DNA of 64,000 bases from Proteobacteria bacterium DTSAM18 (GTDB taxonomy: Bacteria; Myxococcota_A; UBA796; GCA-2862545). Positions 1-7,961 of this stretch are shown in pieces; position 1 is the stretch's first letter, and every line of letters begins with the position of its first letter. Below the pieces are notes generated by a model. The model had not been told where the DNA came from, did not search any database, and saw nothing but the letters and a program-made list of their open reading frames with translations. The translations under genes and the position numbers were made by a program. The stretch is from NCBI GenBank assembly GCA_028767165.1, contig JARACJ010000002.1, positions 124,001-188,000 on the forward strand, written 5' to 3'.

Positions 1-1
1 G

Positions 2-151
2 GCGGGCATCCCCCTCACGGCCGACCACCAGGTCATGCTGTGCGGCAACCCGCAGATGATCACCGACATGCGGGCCCTCCTCGACCAGCGGGGACTCAGG
101 CTGCACACGCCGCGGGCGGCAGGGCAGATCCACATGGAGAAGTACTGGTAG
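2..151 (+). CDS. fpr: Ferredoxin--NADP+ reductase, C-terminal end (partial)
   Basis: The last 49 residues of a protein whose start lies before the window. The visible part contains VMLCGNPQMITDMRALL, the NADP-binding end of the FNR superfamily, and finishes HMEKYW. A C-terminal aromatic residue stacked on FAD is typical of bacterial Fpr-type ferredoxin/flavodoxin--NADP+ reductases. By family it moves electrons between NADPH and ferredoxin or flavodoxin in the cytoplasm, which would fit the many radical SAM enzymes encoded later in the window, though that link is inference. No cofactor-binding N-terminal part can be checked. Confidence 0.82.
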   Translation, partial: AGIPLTADHQVMLCGNPQMITDMRALLDQRGLRLHTPRAAGQIHMEKYW

Positions 152-229
152 CGCGCCGGGCTCCCGTGCCCGTGACCGTGCCCGTGCCCGCTTGGGTCGT
201 TCGGCCGCCTCCCGCCCATACGTTTCGGG

Positions 230-290
230 AATTCGAAGCCAGGGCACCCCAAGGGGTGCCCGTACGTACGGGCGCCCCTCGAGGCGCCGT
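230..290. repeat. Tandem GC-rich palindromes, dispersed repeat family 2
   Basis: Two adjacent hairpins follow fpr. GGGCACCCC/GGGGTGCCC is at 242-261, and a second built on GGCGCC arms is at 271-288, joined by GTACGTAC. The CGTACGGGC...GGCGCC block at 265-288 recurs with 3 differences in 24 at 33639-33662, and GCTTGGGTCGTT at 190-201 recurs at 33624-33635. It may also terminate fpr. No gene is seen in the rest of 152-340. Confidence 0.55.
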
Positions 291-340
291 GGTGGGCGTC
301 TCCGGGATGCTCGTTGGGCGGGCCGCCCGTCCGAGCGTCC

Positions 341-778
341 TCAATCCACCATCGAGCTCACGAGCATGTCCACCGTCCGCTGATCCGCCCCGGGGAACTC
401 GTAGTCCCCGAACTCGTCGGGTGAGACCCATGCCACCTGCTGCACGTTGGCGGCCTCGGGCAGGCAGCCCTCCTGCAGCTCGCAGCGGTAGACCACGAGG
501 ATGAGCGTGTAGCCCTCGTACTCGTGGGTGAGCTCCATGACGCAGTCGCCCACGTCGACCGGGCAGCCCAGGCGGTAGTCCACCGCCCGCTGCAGGGCCT
601 GTGGATCCGTCTCGCCCTCACGCACGCGACCGCCTGGAAATTCCCAGAGATCCGGGAGAACGGCGTCCTTTCGGCGCTGGGCGATGAGGTAGCGCCCCTC
701 CTTGACGATCTCGCCGCTGACAACACGGATGCAGGGCCTGTTCACGAAACCGTCTTCCTGCTCATCAGAGATGTCCAC
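341..778 (-). CDS. Nudix-fold protein with degenerate Nudix box
   Basis: 145 residues if translation begins at the GTG at 778, which has AGGAGG about five bases upstream; an in-frame GTG at 805 would add nine residues but lacks such a site. The sequence follows a MutT-like Nudix fold: IRVVSGEIVKEGRYLIAQRR, then WEFPGGRVREGE, with a late Y-x-C-x-L strand. The box aligns without gaps to G-x5-E-x7-REUxEExGU, but the second half reads RAVDYRLGC. The metal-binding glutamates after the conserved arginine are Ala, Tyr and Arg. Hydrolysis of nucleoside diphosphate derivatives is therefore doubtful; a binding or regulatory role is possible. It is divergent from the Nfu gene, with only about 60 bases between starts. 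Confidence 0.75.
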   Translation of the reverse strand: MDISDEQEDGFVNRPCIRVVSGEIVKEGRYLIAQRRKDAVLPDLWEFPGGRVREGETDPQALQRAVDYRLGCPVDVGDCVMELTHEYEGYTLILVVYRCELQEGCLPEAANVQQVAWVSPDEFGDYEFPGADQRTVDMLVSSMVD

Positions 779-839
779 CGCATCCTCCTCGACCGGCACG
801 ACCACCGAGGATAATGCCGTACGCTGACGGAGAATGGCA

Positions 840-1340
840 ATGATGACGAACCCCCTGCACCGCTTCGCGAAGCGTGGCGCCGCCGAACTGAAAGCCCAGG
901 GATTCCGCCTCGCGGAGACCCTCGGCCTGCACGATCCGAGCTTTCCGCGCTCCTATCGCCAGGAGGCGCCGCCCCTCGGTGCGCTACCGGTGCCACGGCT
1001 TCCGAGTCCCAGCCGCTTTGCAGACGCCCTCGACGCCGGCCTCGACGAGGCGCTGGGCGGAACGGGCGTCAGCGCATCCGGCGGTGGCTGGTCCGCCCTG
1101 ATGGGCCTGCCCCTCAGCCGCGAGAACGTCGAAGCGGTGCTCGACGAGCAGGTCCGCCCGGCCCTCAATGCCGACGGCGGCGACATCGAGCTGGTGAAGA
1201 TCGAGGACGGCAACGTCTTCGTACGCCTCGTGGGGGCCTGCAACTCCTGCCCGAGCAGCGTCGTCACCATGCGAATGGGCGTCGAACGCATGCTCCAGGA
1301 CGAATTCCCGGACATGGACGAGCTGATCCAAGTGGCCTGA
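840..1340 (+). CDS. NifU C-terminal (Nfu) domain protein
   Basis: 166 residues. The C-terminal ~70 residues form an Nfu domain: LDEQVRPALNADGGDIELVKIEDGNVFVRLVGACNSCPSS, with the CxxC cluster-binding pair at about residues 134-137. Nfu proteins carry a [4Fe-4S] cluster, usually bridging a dimer, and hand it to target apoproteins. The N-terminal ~90 residues are Pro/Arg-rich and unrecognised. Start choice: ATGs at 834, 840 and 843 are in frame; GGAG at 829-832 is best spaced for 840. Cluster delivery would be relevant to the many Fe-S enzymes in this genome, but that is inference. Confidence 0.85.
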   Translation: MMTNPLHRFAKRGAAELKAQGFRLAETLGLHDPSFPRSYRQEAPPLGALPVPRLPSPSRFADALDAGLDEALGGTGVSASGGGWSALMGLPLSRENVEAVLDEQVRPALNADGGDIELVKIEDGNVFVRLVGACNSCPSSVVTMRMGVERMLQDEFPDMDELIQVA

Positions 1341-1387
1341 AAAGGTCCTCTTTTTCCTTAGCAATGCAAGGAACGAACGCCACAACC

Positions 1388-1406
1388 GCGCGATCCCCGA
1401 TCGCGC
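1388..1406. terminator. Hairpin in the gap between Nfu and desaturase genes
   Basis: A perfect 7-bp stem, GCGCGAT/ATCGCGC, with a 5-base loop in the 224-base gap. There is no T run, so it may be a weak terminator or an operator-like palindrome. Nothing else in 1341-1564 looks like a gene. Confidence 0.3.
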
Positions 1407-1564
1407 CCCGACGGGTTCATGACAAAGCGCGACGTTCCCCATTGTCCGCCTGAACCCAGAACATCGAAGGTCCGATCCGCCGTCACCGAAAGATGACATG
1501 AGCGATCCGCTCCGGGGATGTAGGCAGAACACGTTCCTCCCCCAGAAGACACGGTCAAGGTGAC

Positions 1565-2617
1565 ATGCAGATCCCGAACGCAGACGACCTGAAGAAGCAC
1601 CACCGCGAGCTCACCCGACAAGCGCGTGAGTTCGCCGAGGAGTTCCCCGCTCGCTCCTGGCTCGAGCTCACGATCGTGCTCGTGTGCTGGGCGAGCCTGT
1701 TCACCATCGCCGCCCTGGCCCCCTGGTGGCCCGTGCAGATGGTGGCCGGCCTGCTCCTCGCCGGCGTGTTCATCCGCGCCTTCATCTTCGTGCACGACCA
1801 CGAGCACGGCGCCCTGCTGCCCAAGTCCAAGCTCGGCTCGGCCATCTTCTACGTGATCGGCCTGTGGCTCATGACCCCCCGCAACATCTGGCGGGCCAGC
1901 CACAACACCCACCACGCCACGAACACCAACCTCGACAAGGACACCACCGTCGGTGGGTTCTGGCTGATGACCGCCGAGGAATACAACCAGGCGCGCAAGC
2001 TCACCAAGGTGGGCTACCGCATCAACCGCAGCCCCGCGATCATGGCGGCGGGCTGGTGGACGGTGTTCGGCTACAACATGGCCCTGGGTCCCTTCCTGAA
2101 GAACCCCCGTGAGAACTACCACGGCGCCATCGGCATCCTGATGAACGTCGGCGTGGCCCTCGCGCTCGGCTTCGGCCTCGGCTGGCAGGCCCTCGTCTTC
2201 GCCTACCTGATGCCCGGCTTCATCGCGGCCGCCGGCGGCTGCCTGCTGTTCTACCTGCAGCACACCTTCGAGGACATGCAGGCCTTCGACGGCAAGTCCT
2301 GGACCTACGCCAAGGCCGCCCTGCAGAGCACCAGCTTCCTCAACATGCCCCGCTTCATGCACTGGTTCACCGGCAACATCGGCTACCACCACATCCACCA
2401 CCTGAACCACCGCATCCCGTTCTACCGCCTGCCCGAGGCCCACAAGCACATGGAGTTCCGCGACGGCGACGTCCTGGAGATCCGCCTGAACCCCATCACG
2501 GTGATCAAGTCCTGGCGACTGGCCCTGTGGGACGAGGCCGAGCGTCGGATGATCAGCTACCGGCAGAACCGCAAGCTGCGTCAGCAGGAGCGTCGGGAGC
2601 ACGACCGGGCCGCCTGA
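1565..2617 (+). CDS. Membrane fatty-acid desaturase
   Basis: 350 residues. All three histidine boxes of the membrane diiron desaturases are present: HDHEH at 77-81, HNTHH at 113-117 and HHIHH at 275-279, the last in GNIGYHHIHHLNHRIPFY. Hydrophobic spans at about 38-70, 92-103 and 188-230 give the usual two paired membrane segments with the boxes on the cytoplasmic face. Family members insert double bonds into acyl chains using O2 and an electron donor. The order and spacing resemble acyl-lipid (delta-12/omega-6-like) enzymes, but position specificity cannot be read from sequence. AAGGTGAC lies just before the ATG. A terminator follows the gene, so it is probably monocistronic. Confidence 0.88.
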   Translation: MQIPNADDLKKHHRELTRQAREFAEEFPARSWLELTIVLVCWASLFTIAALAPWWPVQMVAGLLLAGVFIRAFIFVHDHEHGALLPKSKLGSAIFYVIGLWLMTPRNIWRASHNTHHATNTNLDKDTTVGGFWLMTAEEYNQARKLTKVGYRINRSPAIMAAGWWTVFGYNMALGPFLKNPRENYHGAIGILMNVGVALALGFGLGWQALVFAYLMPGFIAAAGGCLLFYLQHTFEDMQAFDGKSWTYAKAALQSTSFLNMPRFMHWFTGNIGYHHIHHLNHRIPFYRLPEAHKHMEFRDGDVLEIRLNPITVIKSWRLALWDEAERRMISYRQNRKLRQQERREHDRAA

Positions 2618-2642
2618 GTCCGGTTCCCTCCTCGCCCCGACC

Positions 2643-2680
2643 GGCGCCCTCCGACTGGAGCGGCGCCGTTCGTGTTCTTG
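2643..2680 (+). terminator. Rho-independent-like terminator after the desaturase gene
   Basis: A stem of GGCGCC-CTCC paired with GGAG-(C)-GGCGCC around a GACT loop, then a T-rich tail (GTTCGTGTTCTTG). It begins 26 bases after the desaturase stop. Confidence 0.6.
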
Positions 2681-2739
2681 GGCCACGTCCACGGGCGCCC
2701 TGCTGCCGCCTGGCTCCGCCAGGTCCTCGCGCCACAACA

Positions 2740-2767
2740 TGCGACAGCGCCCAGCCTGAAGTACCAT
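2740..2767 (+). promoter_or_regulatory. Putative promoter for the first barrel gene
   Basis: TGCGAC, 16 bases, TACCAT. The -10 matches the TAYCNT form seen before several genes in this window; the -35 is weak. Confidence 0.4.
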
Positions 2768-2818
2768 CCCCCTGGACTCACCCCGCAGGCACGGGCCGCT
2801 CCCCCAGGGATGGAACAC

Positions 2819-4054
2819 ATGACGCACACGCTGTGGCTCGCCGCCGCACTCCTCGGCACGTCGGCCCTCGCCGCCGAGCCCGACGCCCCCCAGGACAAGC
2901 CGGAGGCCGCCGAGGGCATCCTGCGCACCCAGGCCCCCACCGGGCCGCGCGCCGAGCTGGGCATCGGGGTCTCCCTCGAGGCCACCACGCCCATCTGGCT
3001 CGCCTGGCCGGGCGACGTCGGCATCGCCAACCTCGAGCTGCGCCTGTACCCGGACCCCGCCAGGGACCTGTCCATCGACGTGCAGTGGAACTGGTCACGC
3101 ATGGTGCTGTGGGGCATCTCCCGGCAGCCCGTCCTCGACGTGACCACCATGGCCCACTGGCGGCTCGCCCGGAAGCAGCGCGTCCGCCTGGCCGTGGCCC
3201 CGGGCGTCCGCGTGCTGGCCGGCGGCTACTTCGGCGACGGCCCCGAGAACTTCTTCAGCACGGTCACGGCCGTCGCCCGCGTCGGCATGGACGTCGACAG
3301 CGTCAAGGGCAGGGCGGTCCACAGCCTGTACCTGCGCCCGGAAGCCGGCATGAGCTTCTCCACGCCCATCCCCACCGTCGGCCCCCAGCTCGGCCTGGCG
3401 CTCGAGTACACCGCGATGTGGAAGGTGGGCCGGAGCGCGTCGACCTGGCGGGCCCACACCGCCGTCGACATCGACAAGGACCGGCGCACCCGCTTCGGCC
3501 GGGGCGAGCAGGTGGCCGGCCTCGGTCTGCCGGAGATCGCCGACCACAGCCTGGCGCCCGTCGAGATCGGCACCGGCGTCGCGTTCGGCTTCGCCTCGGA
3601 CTACCCCGCCGGGCGCATCTCCGCGGCCCCTCTCGAGGTCCGCGTGTTCCCCGGAAGACAGCACCACACCAGCGTCGACCTGCACTGGAACTGGTCGGCG
3701 CTGCTGGGGGCCGCGCTGTTCCCCTACGACGCCCGGACCAGCCTCGACCTGGCCGCCTTCGTCCACTTCCGCCGGGGCCGTCACGCCCGCACCCGGTTCG
3801 CGGTCGCACCCGGCCTTCAGGGCATCGCCGGCTGGCCCTCACGCCGGGGCTGGAACGACAACGCGGTGGCCGCCCTGGTACCCGTCCGCATCGGTGTCGA
3901 CCACGAGAGCCGGCAGCGAAGCACGAACCACGGCGTCTACCTGCGCCCCGCCATGGGGGTCACGATCCGCCAGGACGGCCGCAGCGAGATCTACCCGCAC
4001 CTGGTGGTACTGGGGGAGTACGTCGTCACCTGGGGTCTCGGCCGAAAGGGCTGA
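2819..4054 (+). CDS. Exported beta-barrel-like protein with two duplicated halves
   Basis: 411 residues from the second of two close ATGs (2810, 2819); AGGGATGG is spaced correctly only for 2819. A signal peptide (MTHTLWLAAALLGTSALA) precedes a mature protein with alternating hydrophobic, Trp/Arg-rich strands and no long membrane helix, suggesting an outer-membrane or periplasmic beta structure. It is an internal duplication: residues ~46-230 and ~245-411 each run ELRLYPD/EVRVFPG, VQWNWS/LHWNWS, RLAVAPG/RFAVAPG, then HSLYLRPEAGM/HGVYLRPAMGV. The second half ends VVLGEYVVTWGLGRKG. The single-domain paralogue at 17842-18525 ends VVGEYVVTWAMGRR. The two genes bracket the four giant lipoproteins, which suggests a shared surface system. 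No named family was recognised. Confidence 0.72.
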   Translation: MTHTLWLAAALLGTSALAAEPDAPQDKPEAAEGILRTQAPTGPRAELGIGVSLEATTPIWLAWPGDVGIANLELRLYPDPARDLSIDVQWNWSRMVLWGISRQPVLDVTTMAHWRLARKQRVRLAVAPGVRVLAGGYFGDGPENFFSTVTAVARVGMDVDSVKGRAVHSLYLRPEAGMSFSTPIPTVGPQLGLALEYTAMWKVGRSASTWRAHTAVDIDKDRRTRFGRGEQVAGLGLPEIADHSLAPVEIGTGVAFGFASDYPAGRISAAPLEVRVFPGRQHHTSVDLHWNWSALLGAALFPYDARTSLDLAAFVHFRRGRHARTRFAVAPGLQGIAGWPSRRGWNDNAVAALVPVRIGVDHESRQRSTNHGVYLRPAMGVTIRQDGRSEIYPHLVVLGEYVVTWGLGRKG

Positions 4055-4088
4055 ATCCCCCTTCACACAACGGCGACAAAGATCGTCC

Positions 4089-4117
4089 TTGTGGGTCCCC
4101 GATCCACTCGGTATCCG
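4089..4117 (+). promoter_or_regulatory. Putative promoter of lipoprotein gene A
   Basis: TTGTGG, 17 bases, TATCCG, ending 49 bases before the ATG at 4166. The spacing is ideal for a housekeeping sigma factor. Confidence 0.5.
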
Positions 4118-4165
4118 AGGGGTGACATGCGGTGACAACGTTCCCGACCTCCCAGGATGCCAGCC

Positions 4166-7100
4166 ATGCGCACGACCCTCGCCTTGCACCTCGCCCTCGC
4201 CCTCGTGGCCTGTGGCGATCCGAGTGACGACCAGACGAACCCCATCGACTCGGGCGACACCCCGCAGGCGACCGACACCGGCGACGGCCCCAAGGAGACC
4301 GACCCCGTCGAGCCCACCGACCCCACGGACTCCGGCGAGCTCCACACGGATCCCACGGACCCGACGGATCCCACCGACCCGACCGGTTCCACGGATCCCA
4401 CCGGCGACACCGGTCCCACCGGCGTCCCCGGCGACACCGGCCCCGACCTGTGCCTCATCGACTTCGAGATCTTCACCGGTACCTACCCGGGGGAGATCGG
4501 CTTCGAGGTGGTCGAGCTCACCGGCGGCACCACCGTGGGCAGCTGGGACGGCCTCAGCGCCTCGGCGAACAGTACCGTCACCACGAGCATGTCCGTGCCC
4601 GCGGGCCCCATCAAGATCCGCCTGAGCGACACCTACGGCGACGGCTGGAACGGCGGCGACCTCGTGGCCACCGACAGCGCCGGCACCGTCATCGCCGACT
4701 CCGACGGCAACCACGTCACGCACAACTGGTACACGATGTACGTGAACCACGACTGCGGCGGCACCGTCACCACGTCCGACACCGCGTGGCCCGCCCCCAC
4801 GCCTTCCTGCCTGGTCGACGTCGAGTGGACCAGCACCGACCCCATCGGCCTCGCCATCCCCGAGGACGCCTGGGTCGACATCTACGACGAGAACGGCAAC
4901 CTGGTCCACAGCGAGGCCTTCGACAGCCTCACCAGCTGGGATGCCCAGGTCGAGATGGACTCCGGCAACTACTACGCCACCTTCCGCTTCGCCCGCATGG
5001 CCACGCCGCTGATGACCCCCCTGAACCTCACCTCCGTCTCCACCTTCGAGGAGGTGGCCCAGGTGCAGATGCTGGTCGCCGGCTTCGACTGGCAGTGGTT
5101 CCGCGTGGACTGCCCCGACGACACCGCGTGGGAGGCCGACACCTCCTGGGGCTACGAGATCCCCGAGGACGCCCCCGACACCGCCTGGGCCATCACCCCC
5201 GCCTGGCAGCCCGAGACCCTGCCCCCCACCATGGAAGCCCCCTGGCTGGACACCGCGGTCGACACCGACCTCACGGACGGCATGTGTGACTTCTCCGTGA
5301 GCTGGCACAACCCGGCCATCGGCGCCATCGAGATCGGCTGGGCCCTGTACGACGAGGACGAGAACCTCATCGAGGAGCTGCAGGTCGGCGACGGCGTGGT
5401 CGGCAGCTGGACCCAGAACGTGCACCAGCTCTCCGCCGGCCGCTACGTGCTGCAGATGGAGGATTCCGGCGGCGACGGCTGGGGCAGCGGCACGCTCCGC
5501 ATCGTCGGCCCCGACGGCTCCATCGTGGAGGACCTCACCCTGGAGAACGGCGCCGAGGGCACCCACTACATCGACCTCGAGTGCGAGGGCGCCTCCTTCG
5601 AGCACTGGGACACCGACCCCGACGTCCTCGACCTCGACACCGCCTGGTACGTGCCCGATCCCGAAGAGGGCTGCCCGATGTTCCTGTCGGTGAACACCTC
5701 CGGCGATGCCGCGGTGCTCGACTTCTACATCACCGACGACCTCACCGGTGAGACCGTGTGGGACGAGTTGGACGGCTGGCCCGGTGGCATCACCGAGTCC
5801 ACCGACCGCCAGTTCTCCGGCACGGCCCTTCCCTCCGGCGACTACACCCTGCACGTCGTCGAGGACGCCGCGTGGGCCGTCGGCCTGCACCCCTTCACCT
5901 TCGTGCACGTGCTCGACGGCGAGGGCGACTTCGTCACCGGCGGCGGCAACAGCGGCACCACCGGCTCCACCACCTACGCCTTCACCTGGTCCTGCGCGGT
6001 CGACACCGCCCTGTGGACCGAGGACGACCTCGACGCCCTCACCGAGGAGACCGGCTGGTCCGCGGACCCGGGCTGGAACGACACCGACCTGCCCGAGGAG
6101 TGCGGCCACATGGTCCAGGTGGTCACGCCCTGGAGCCCCCTGGGCGGTGGCTGGCAGATCCTCGACATGGAAGGCCACCTGCTGTTCCAGGTGCAGCCCG
6201 GCGACTACACCGCCGCCGAGTCCGTCTACAACACGCCCGTCTCCCTGCCCACGGGCCAGTACAAGTTCGTGATGCTCGACACCAGCGGCACCGGCTACGC
6301 CAACGTCGACGTCTCCGAGAACTTCCGCATCCTCGACGACGCCGGCGAGGTGGTCCACGCGTGGGGCATGGACGCCACCTGGTCCACCCAGACCACCGAG
6401 TACTTCCTCATCGACTGCGAAGACGACACCGACGTCACCGGTTGGGACTCCGGCTGGTGTGAGCCCGTGCTCGACACCTCCGACGTGCTGGCCGGCACCT
6501 GCGGTCACGTGGTCCACATCCAGGCCGCGAGCGACTACGCCGACCTGATCCTCACCCTGACCGACGACGACGGCAACGTGCTGCTCGAGGTCGACTCCAC
6601 CTCCACCGGCAGCGCGGAGAGCCTCGGCAACCCCGGCGACCACTACTTCCCCGTGGAGCTGCCCAGCAACGGCTACCACCTGCATATGGAGGACGCGAAC
6701 GGCACCTCCTGGAACGCCGACTCCTGGGTCGAGATCATCCCCGCCTCGGACGAGTGCCTGCAGGACGATCCAATCACCGGCCAGATGCAGGTGACCGAAT
6801 TCGGCGAGGCCGACGAGTGGTTCATCATCGACTGCGAGGACGACTCCGCGTCGTTCGCCTGGGACTCCGGCTGGTGTGAGCCCGTGCTCGACTCCGGCGA
6901 GGTGCCCAGCGGTGCCTGCGGCTACGTGCTCGAGGTGCAGGCCTCCGGCGACTACCTCGACATGGGCATCGAGATCGTCGACGACCAGGGCTTCCCGGTG
7001 CTGGACATCAACTACGGCGACGGCAGCCTCACCGGCACCGGCCGCTACTACTTCCCGGTCAACCTGCCCTCCCATGGCTACCACATGACGCTCACCGACC

Positions 7101-7804
7101 AGGGTGGCGCCGCGTGGAACTCCGGCTCCCGGGTGCGCCTGATCCCCGCCGACGGCGGCTGTGTCGACGACGAGCTGGCCACCGACTGGTACCGGGTGCT
7201 CTACAACGGCCAGGAGGACGTCTACTTCGAGATCGACTGCGCAGAGGACACCAGCCCCTGGGGCGGCTGGGACAGCGGCTTCTGCGAGGAGATCTTCGAG
7301 GACACCGCCGACGACTCGGCCACCTTCGAGGGCCTCACCGGCTGCGAGCAGCTCCTGCACATCGGCACCACCAGCTGGGCCTCCGAGATGGCGCTCGAGA
7401 TCTTCGATGCCTCCGGCACATCCGTGTTCTCCGTGGAGCCCGGCGACCTGTCCAACTACACCGAGTACTTCTACAGCGTCGAGATGCCCACGGGCGGCTA
7501 CCAGGTGGTCATGACCGACACCTACGGCGACGGCTGGGACGCCAACGGCAACGCACCGGGCGTGTTCGCCAGCCTGCTGGAGGGCAACGGCGTCTGCATG
7601 GGCACCGAGGTGCTCGGCGGCCCCTGGACGGTCACCGAGGACATGGACGCCCCCAGTGGCAACGGCGACGAGCTCATCGTGAACGTCTGGGTCGACTGTG
7701 CCACCGACACCTCGACCGACACCGAGGACACCTCCTGGATGGGCGAGACCGACTGGGCACCGCCGATCCCCGAGGACACCGAGGCAGGCGACTCGGCCCC
7801 CTGA
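4166..7804 (+). CDS. Giant modular lipoprotein A (WDSGWCEP family, long type)
   Basis: 1212 residues from the ATG at 4166 (AGGA eight bases upstream; an ATG at 4157 is less well placed). The lipobox is in MRTTLALHLALALVAC, so the mature protein should be lipid-anchored. A linker of ~75 residues rich in Asp, Thr and Pro (repeated DPTDPT) follows. An N-terminal module contains DTYGDGWNGGD. Later come several ~110-130-residue modules built on CGYVLEVQASGDY, an acidic strand, LPSHGYHMTLTD and a closing WDSGWCEPVLDS-type motif with paired cysteines. The C terminus has DCATDTSTDTEDTSWMGETDW, shared with genes B-D. It resembles D in having the extra N-terminal modules. No catalytic motif is seen. 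Function is unknown; a secreted or surface beta-sandwich repeat protein is likely. Confidence 0.8.
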   Translation: MRTTLALHLALALVACGDPSDDQTNPIDSGDTPQATDTGDGPKETDPVEPTDPTDSGELHTDPTDPTDPTDPTGSTDPTGDTGPTGVPGDTGPDLCLIDFEIFTGTYPGEIGFEVVELTGGTTVGSWDGLSASANSTVTTSMSVPAGPIKIRLSDTYGDGWNGGDLVATDSAGTVIADSDGNHVTHNWYTMYVNHDCGGTVTTSDTAWPAPTPSCLVDVEWTSTDPIGLAIPEDAWVDIYDENGNLVHSEAFDSLTSWDAQVEMDSGNYYATFRFARMATPLMTPLNLTSVSTFEEVAQVQMLVAGFDWQWFRVDCPDDTAWEADTSWGYEIPEDAPDTAWAITPAWQPETLPPTMEAPWLDTAVDTDLTDGMCDFSVSWHNPAIGAIEIGWALYDEDENLIEELQVGDGVVGSWTQNVHQLSAGRYVLQMEDSGGDGWGSGTLRIVGPDGSIVEDLTLENGAEGTHYIDLECEGASFEHWDTDPDVLDLDTAWYVPDPEEGCPMFLSVNTSGDAAVLDFYITDDLTGETVWDELDGWPGGITESTDRQFSGTALPSGDYTLHVVEDAAWAVGLHPFTFVHVLDGEGDFVTGGGNSGTTGSTTYAFTWSCAVDTALWTEDDLDALTEETGWSADPGWNDTDLPEECGHMVQVVTPWSPLGGGWQILDMEGHLLFQVQPGDYTAAESVYNTPVSLPTGQYKFVMLDTSGTGYANVDVSENFRILDDAGEVVHAWGMDATWSTQTTEYFLIDCEDDTDVTGWDSGWCEPVLDTSDVLAGTCGHVVHIQAASDYADLILTLTDDDGNVLLEVDSTSTGSAESLGNPGDHYFPVELPSNGYHLHMEDANGTSWNADSWVEIIPASDECLQDDPITGQMQVTEFGEADEWFIIDCEDDSASFAWDSGWCEPVLDSGEVPSGACGYVLEVQASGDYLDMGIEIVDDQGFPVLDINYGDGSLTGTGRYYFPVNLPSHGYHMTLTDQGGAAWNSGSRVRLIPADGGCVDDELATDWYRVLYNGQEDVYFEIDCAEDTSPWGGWDSGFCEEIFEDTADDSATFEGLTGCEQLLHIGTTSWASEMALEIFDASGTSVFSVEPGDLSNYTEYFYSVEMPTGGYQVVMTDTYGDGWDANGNAPGVFASLLEGNGVCMGTEVLGGPWTVTEDMDAPSGNGDELIVNVWVDCATDTSTDTEDTSWMGETDWAPPIPEDTEAGDSAP

Positions 7805-7833
7805 GTCGTTCGAACCTCGACGATGCCCCACCA

Positions 7834-7870
7834 CGCCTCCGCCGGTCCTCACCGGCGGGGGCGTTCGCTT
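7834..7870 (+). terminator. Strong terminator between lipoprotein genes A and B
   Basis: A 13-bp stem with one T/G position (CGCC-T-CCGCCGGT with ACCGGCGG-G-GGCG), a CCTC loop, then TTCGCTT. It starts 30 bases after the stop of gene A, so A and B are probably separate transcripts. Confidence 0.7.
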
Positions 7871-7961
7871 GAGACCCGCTTCCGACCTCTCCCCTACCCG
7901 AAGCCCTTCCGCGCTGACGCCGCGAAGGGACTGCCGACACCCCCAACCATGGAACGCATGC

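Noticed and set aside
152-340. tRNA or small RNA gene in the gap after fpr
   Set aside because: Folding is dominated by the two palindromes; no cloverleaf or CCA-type 3' end is visible.
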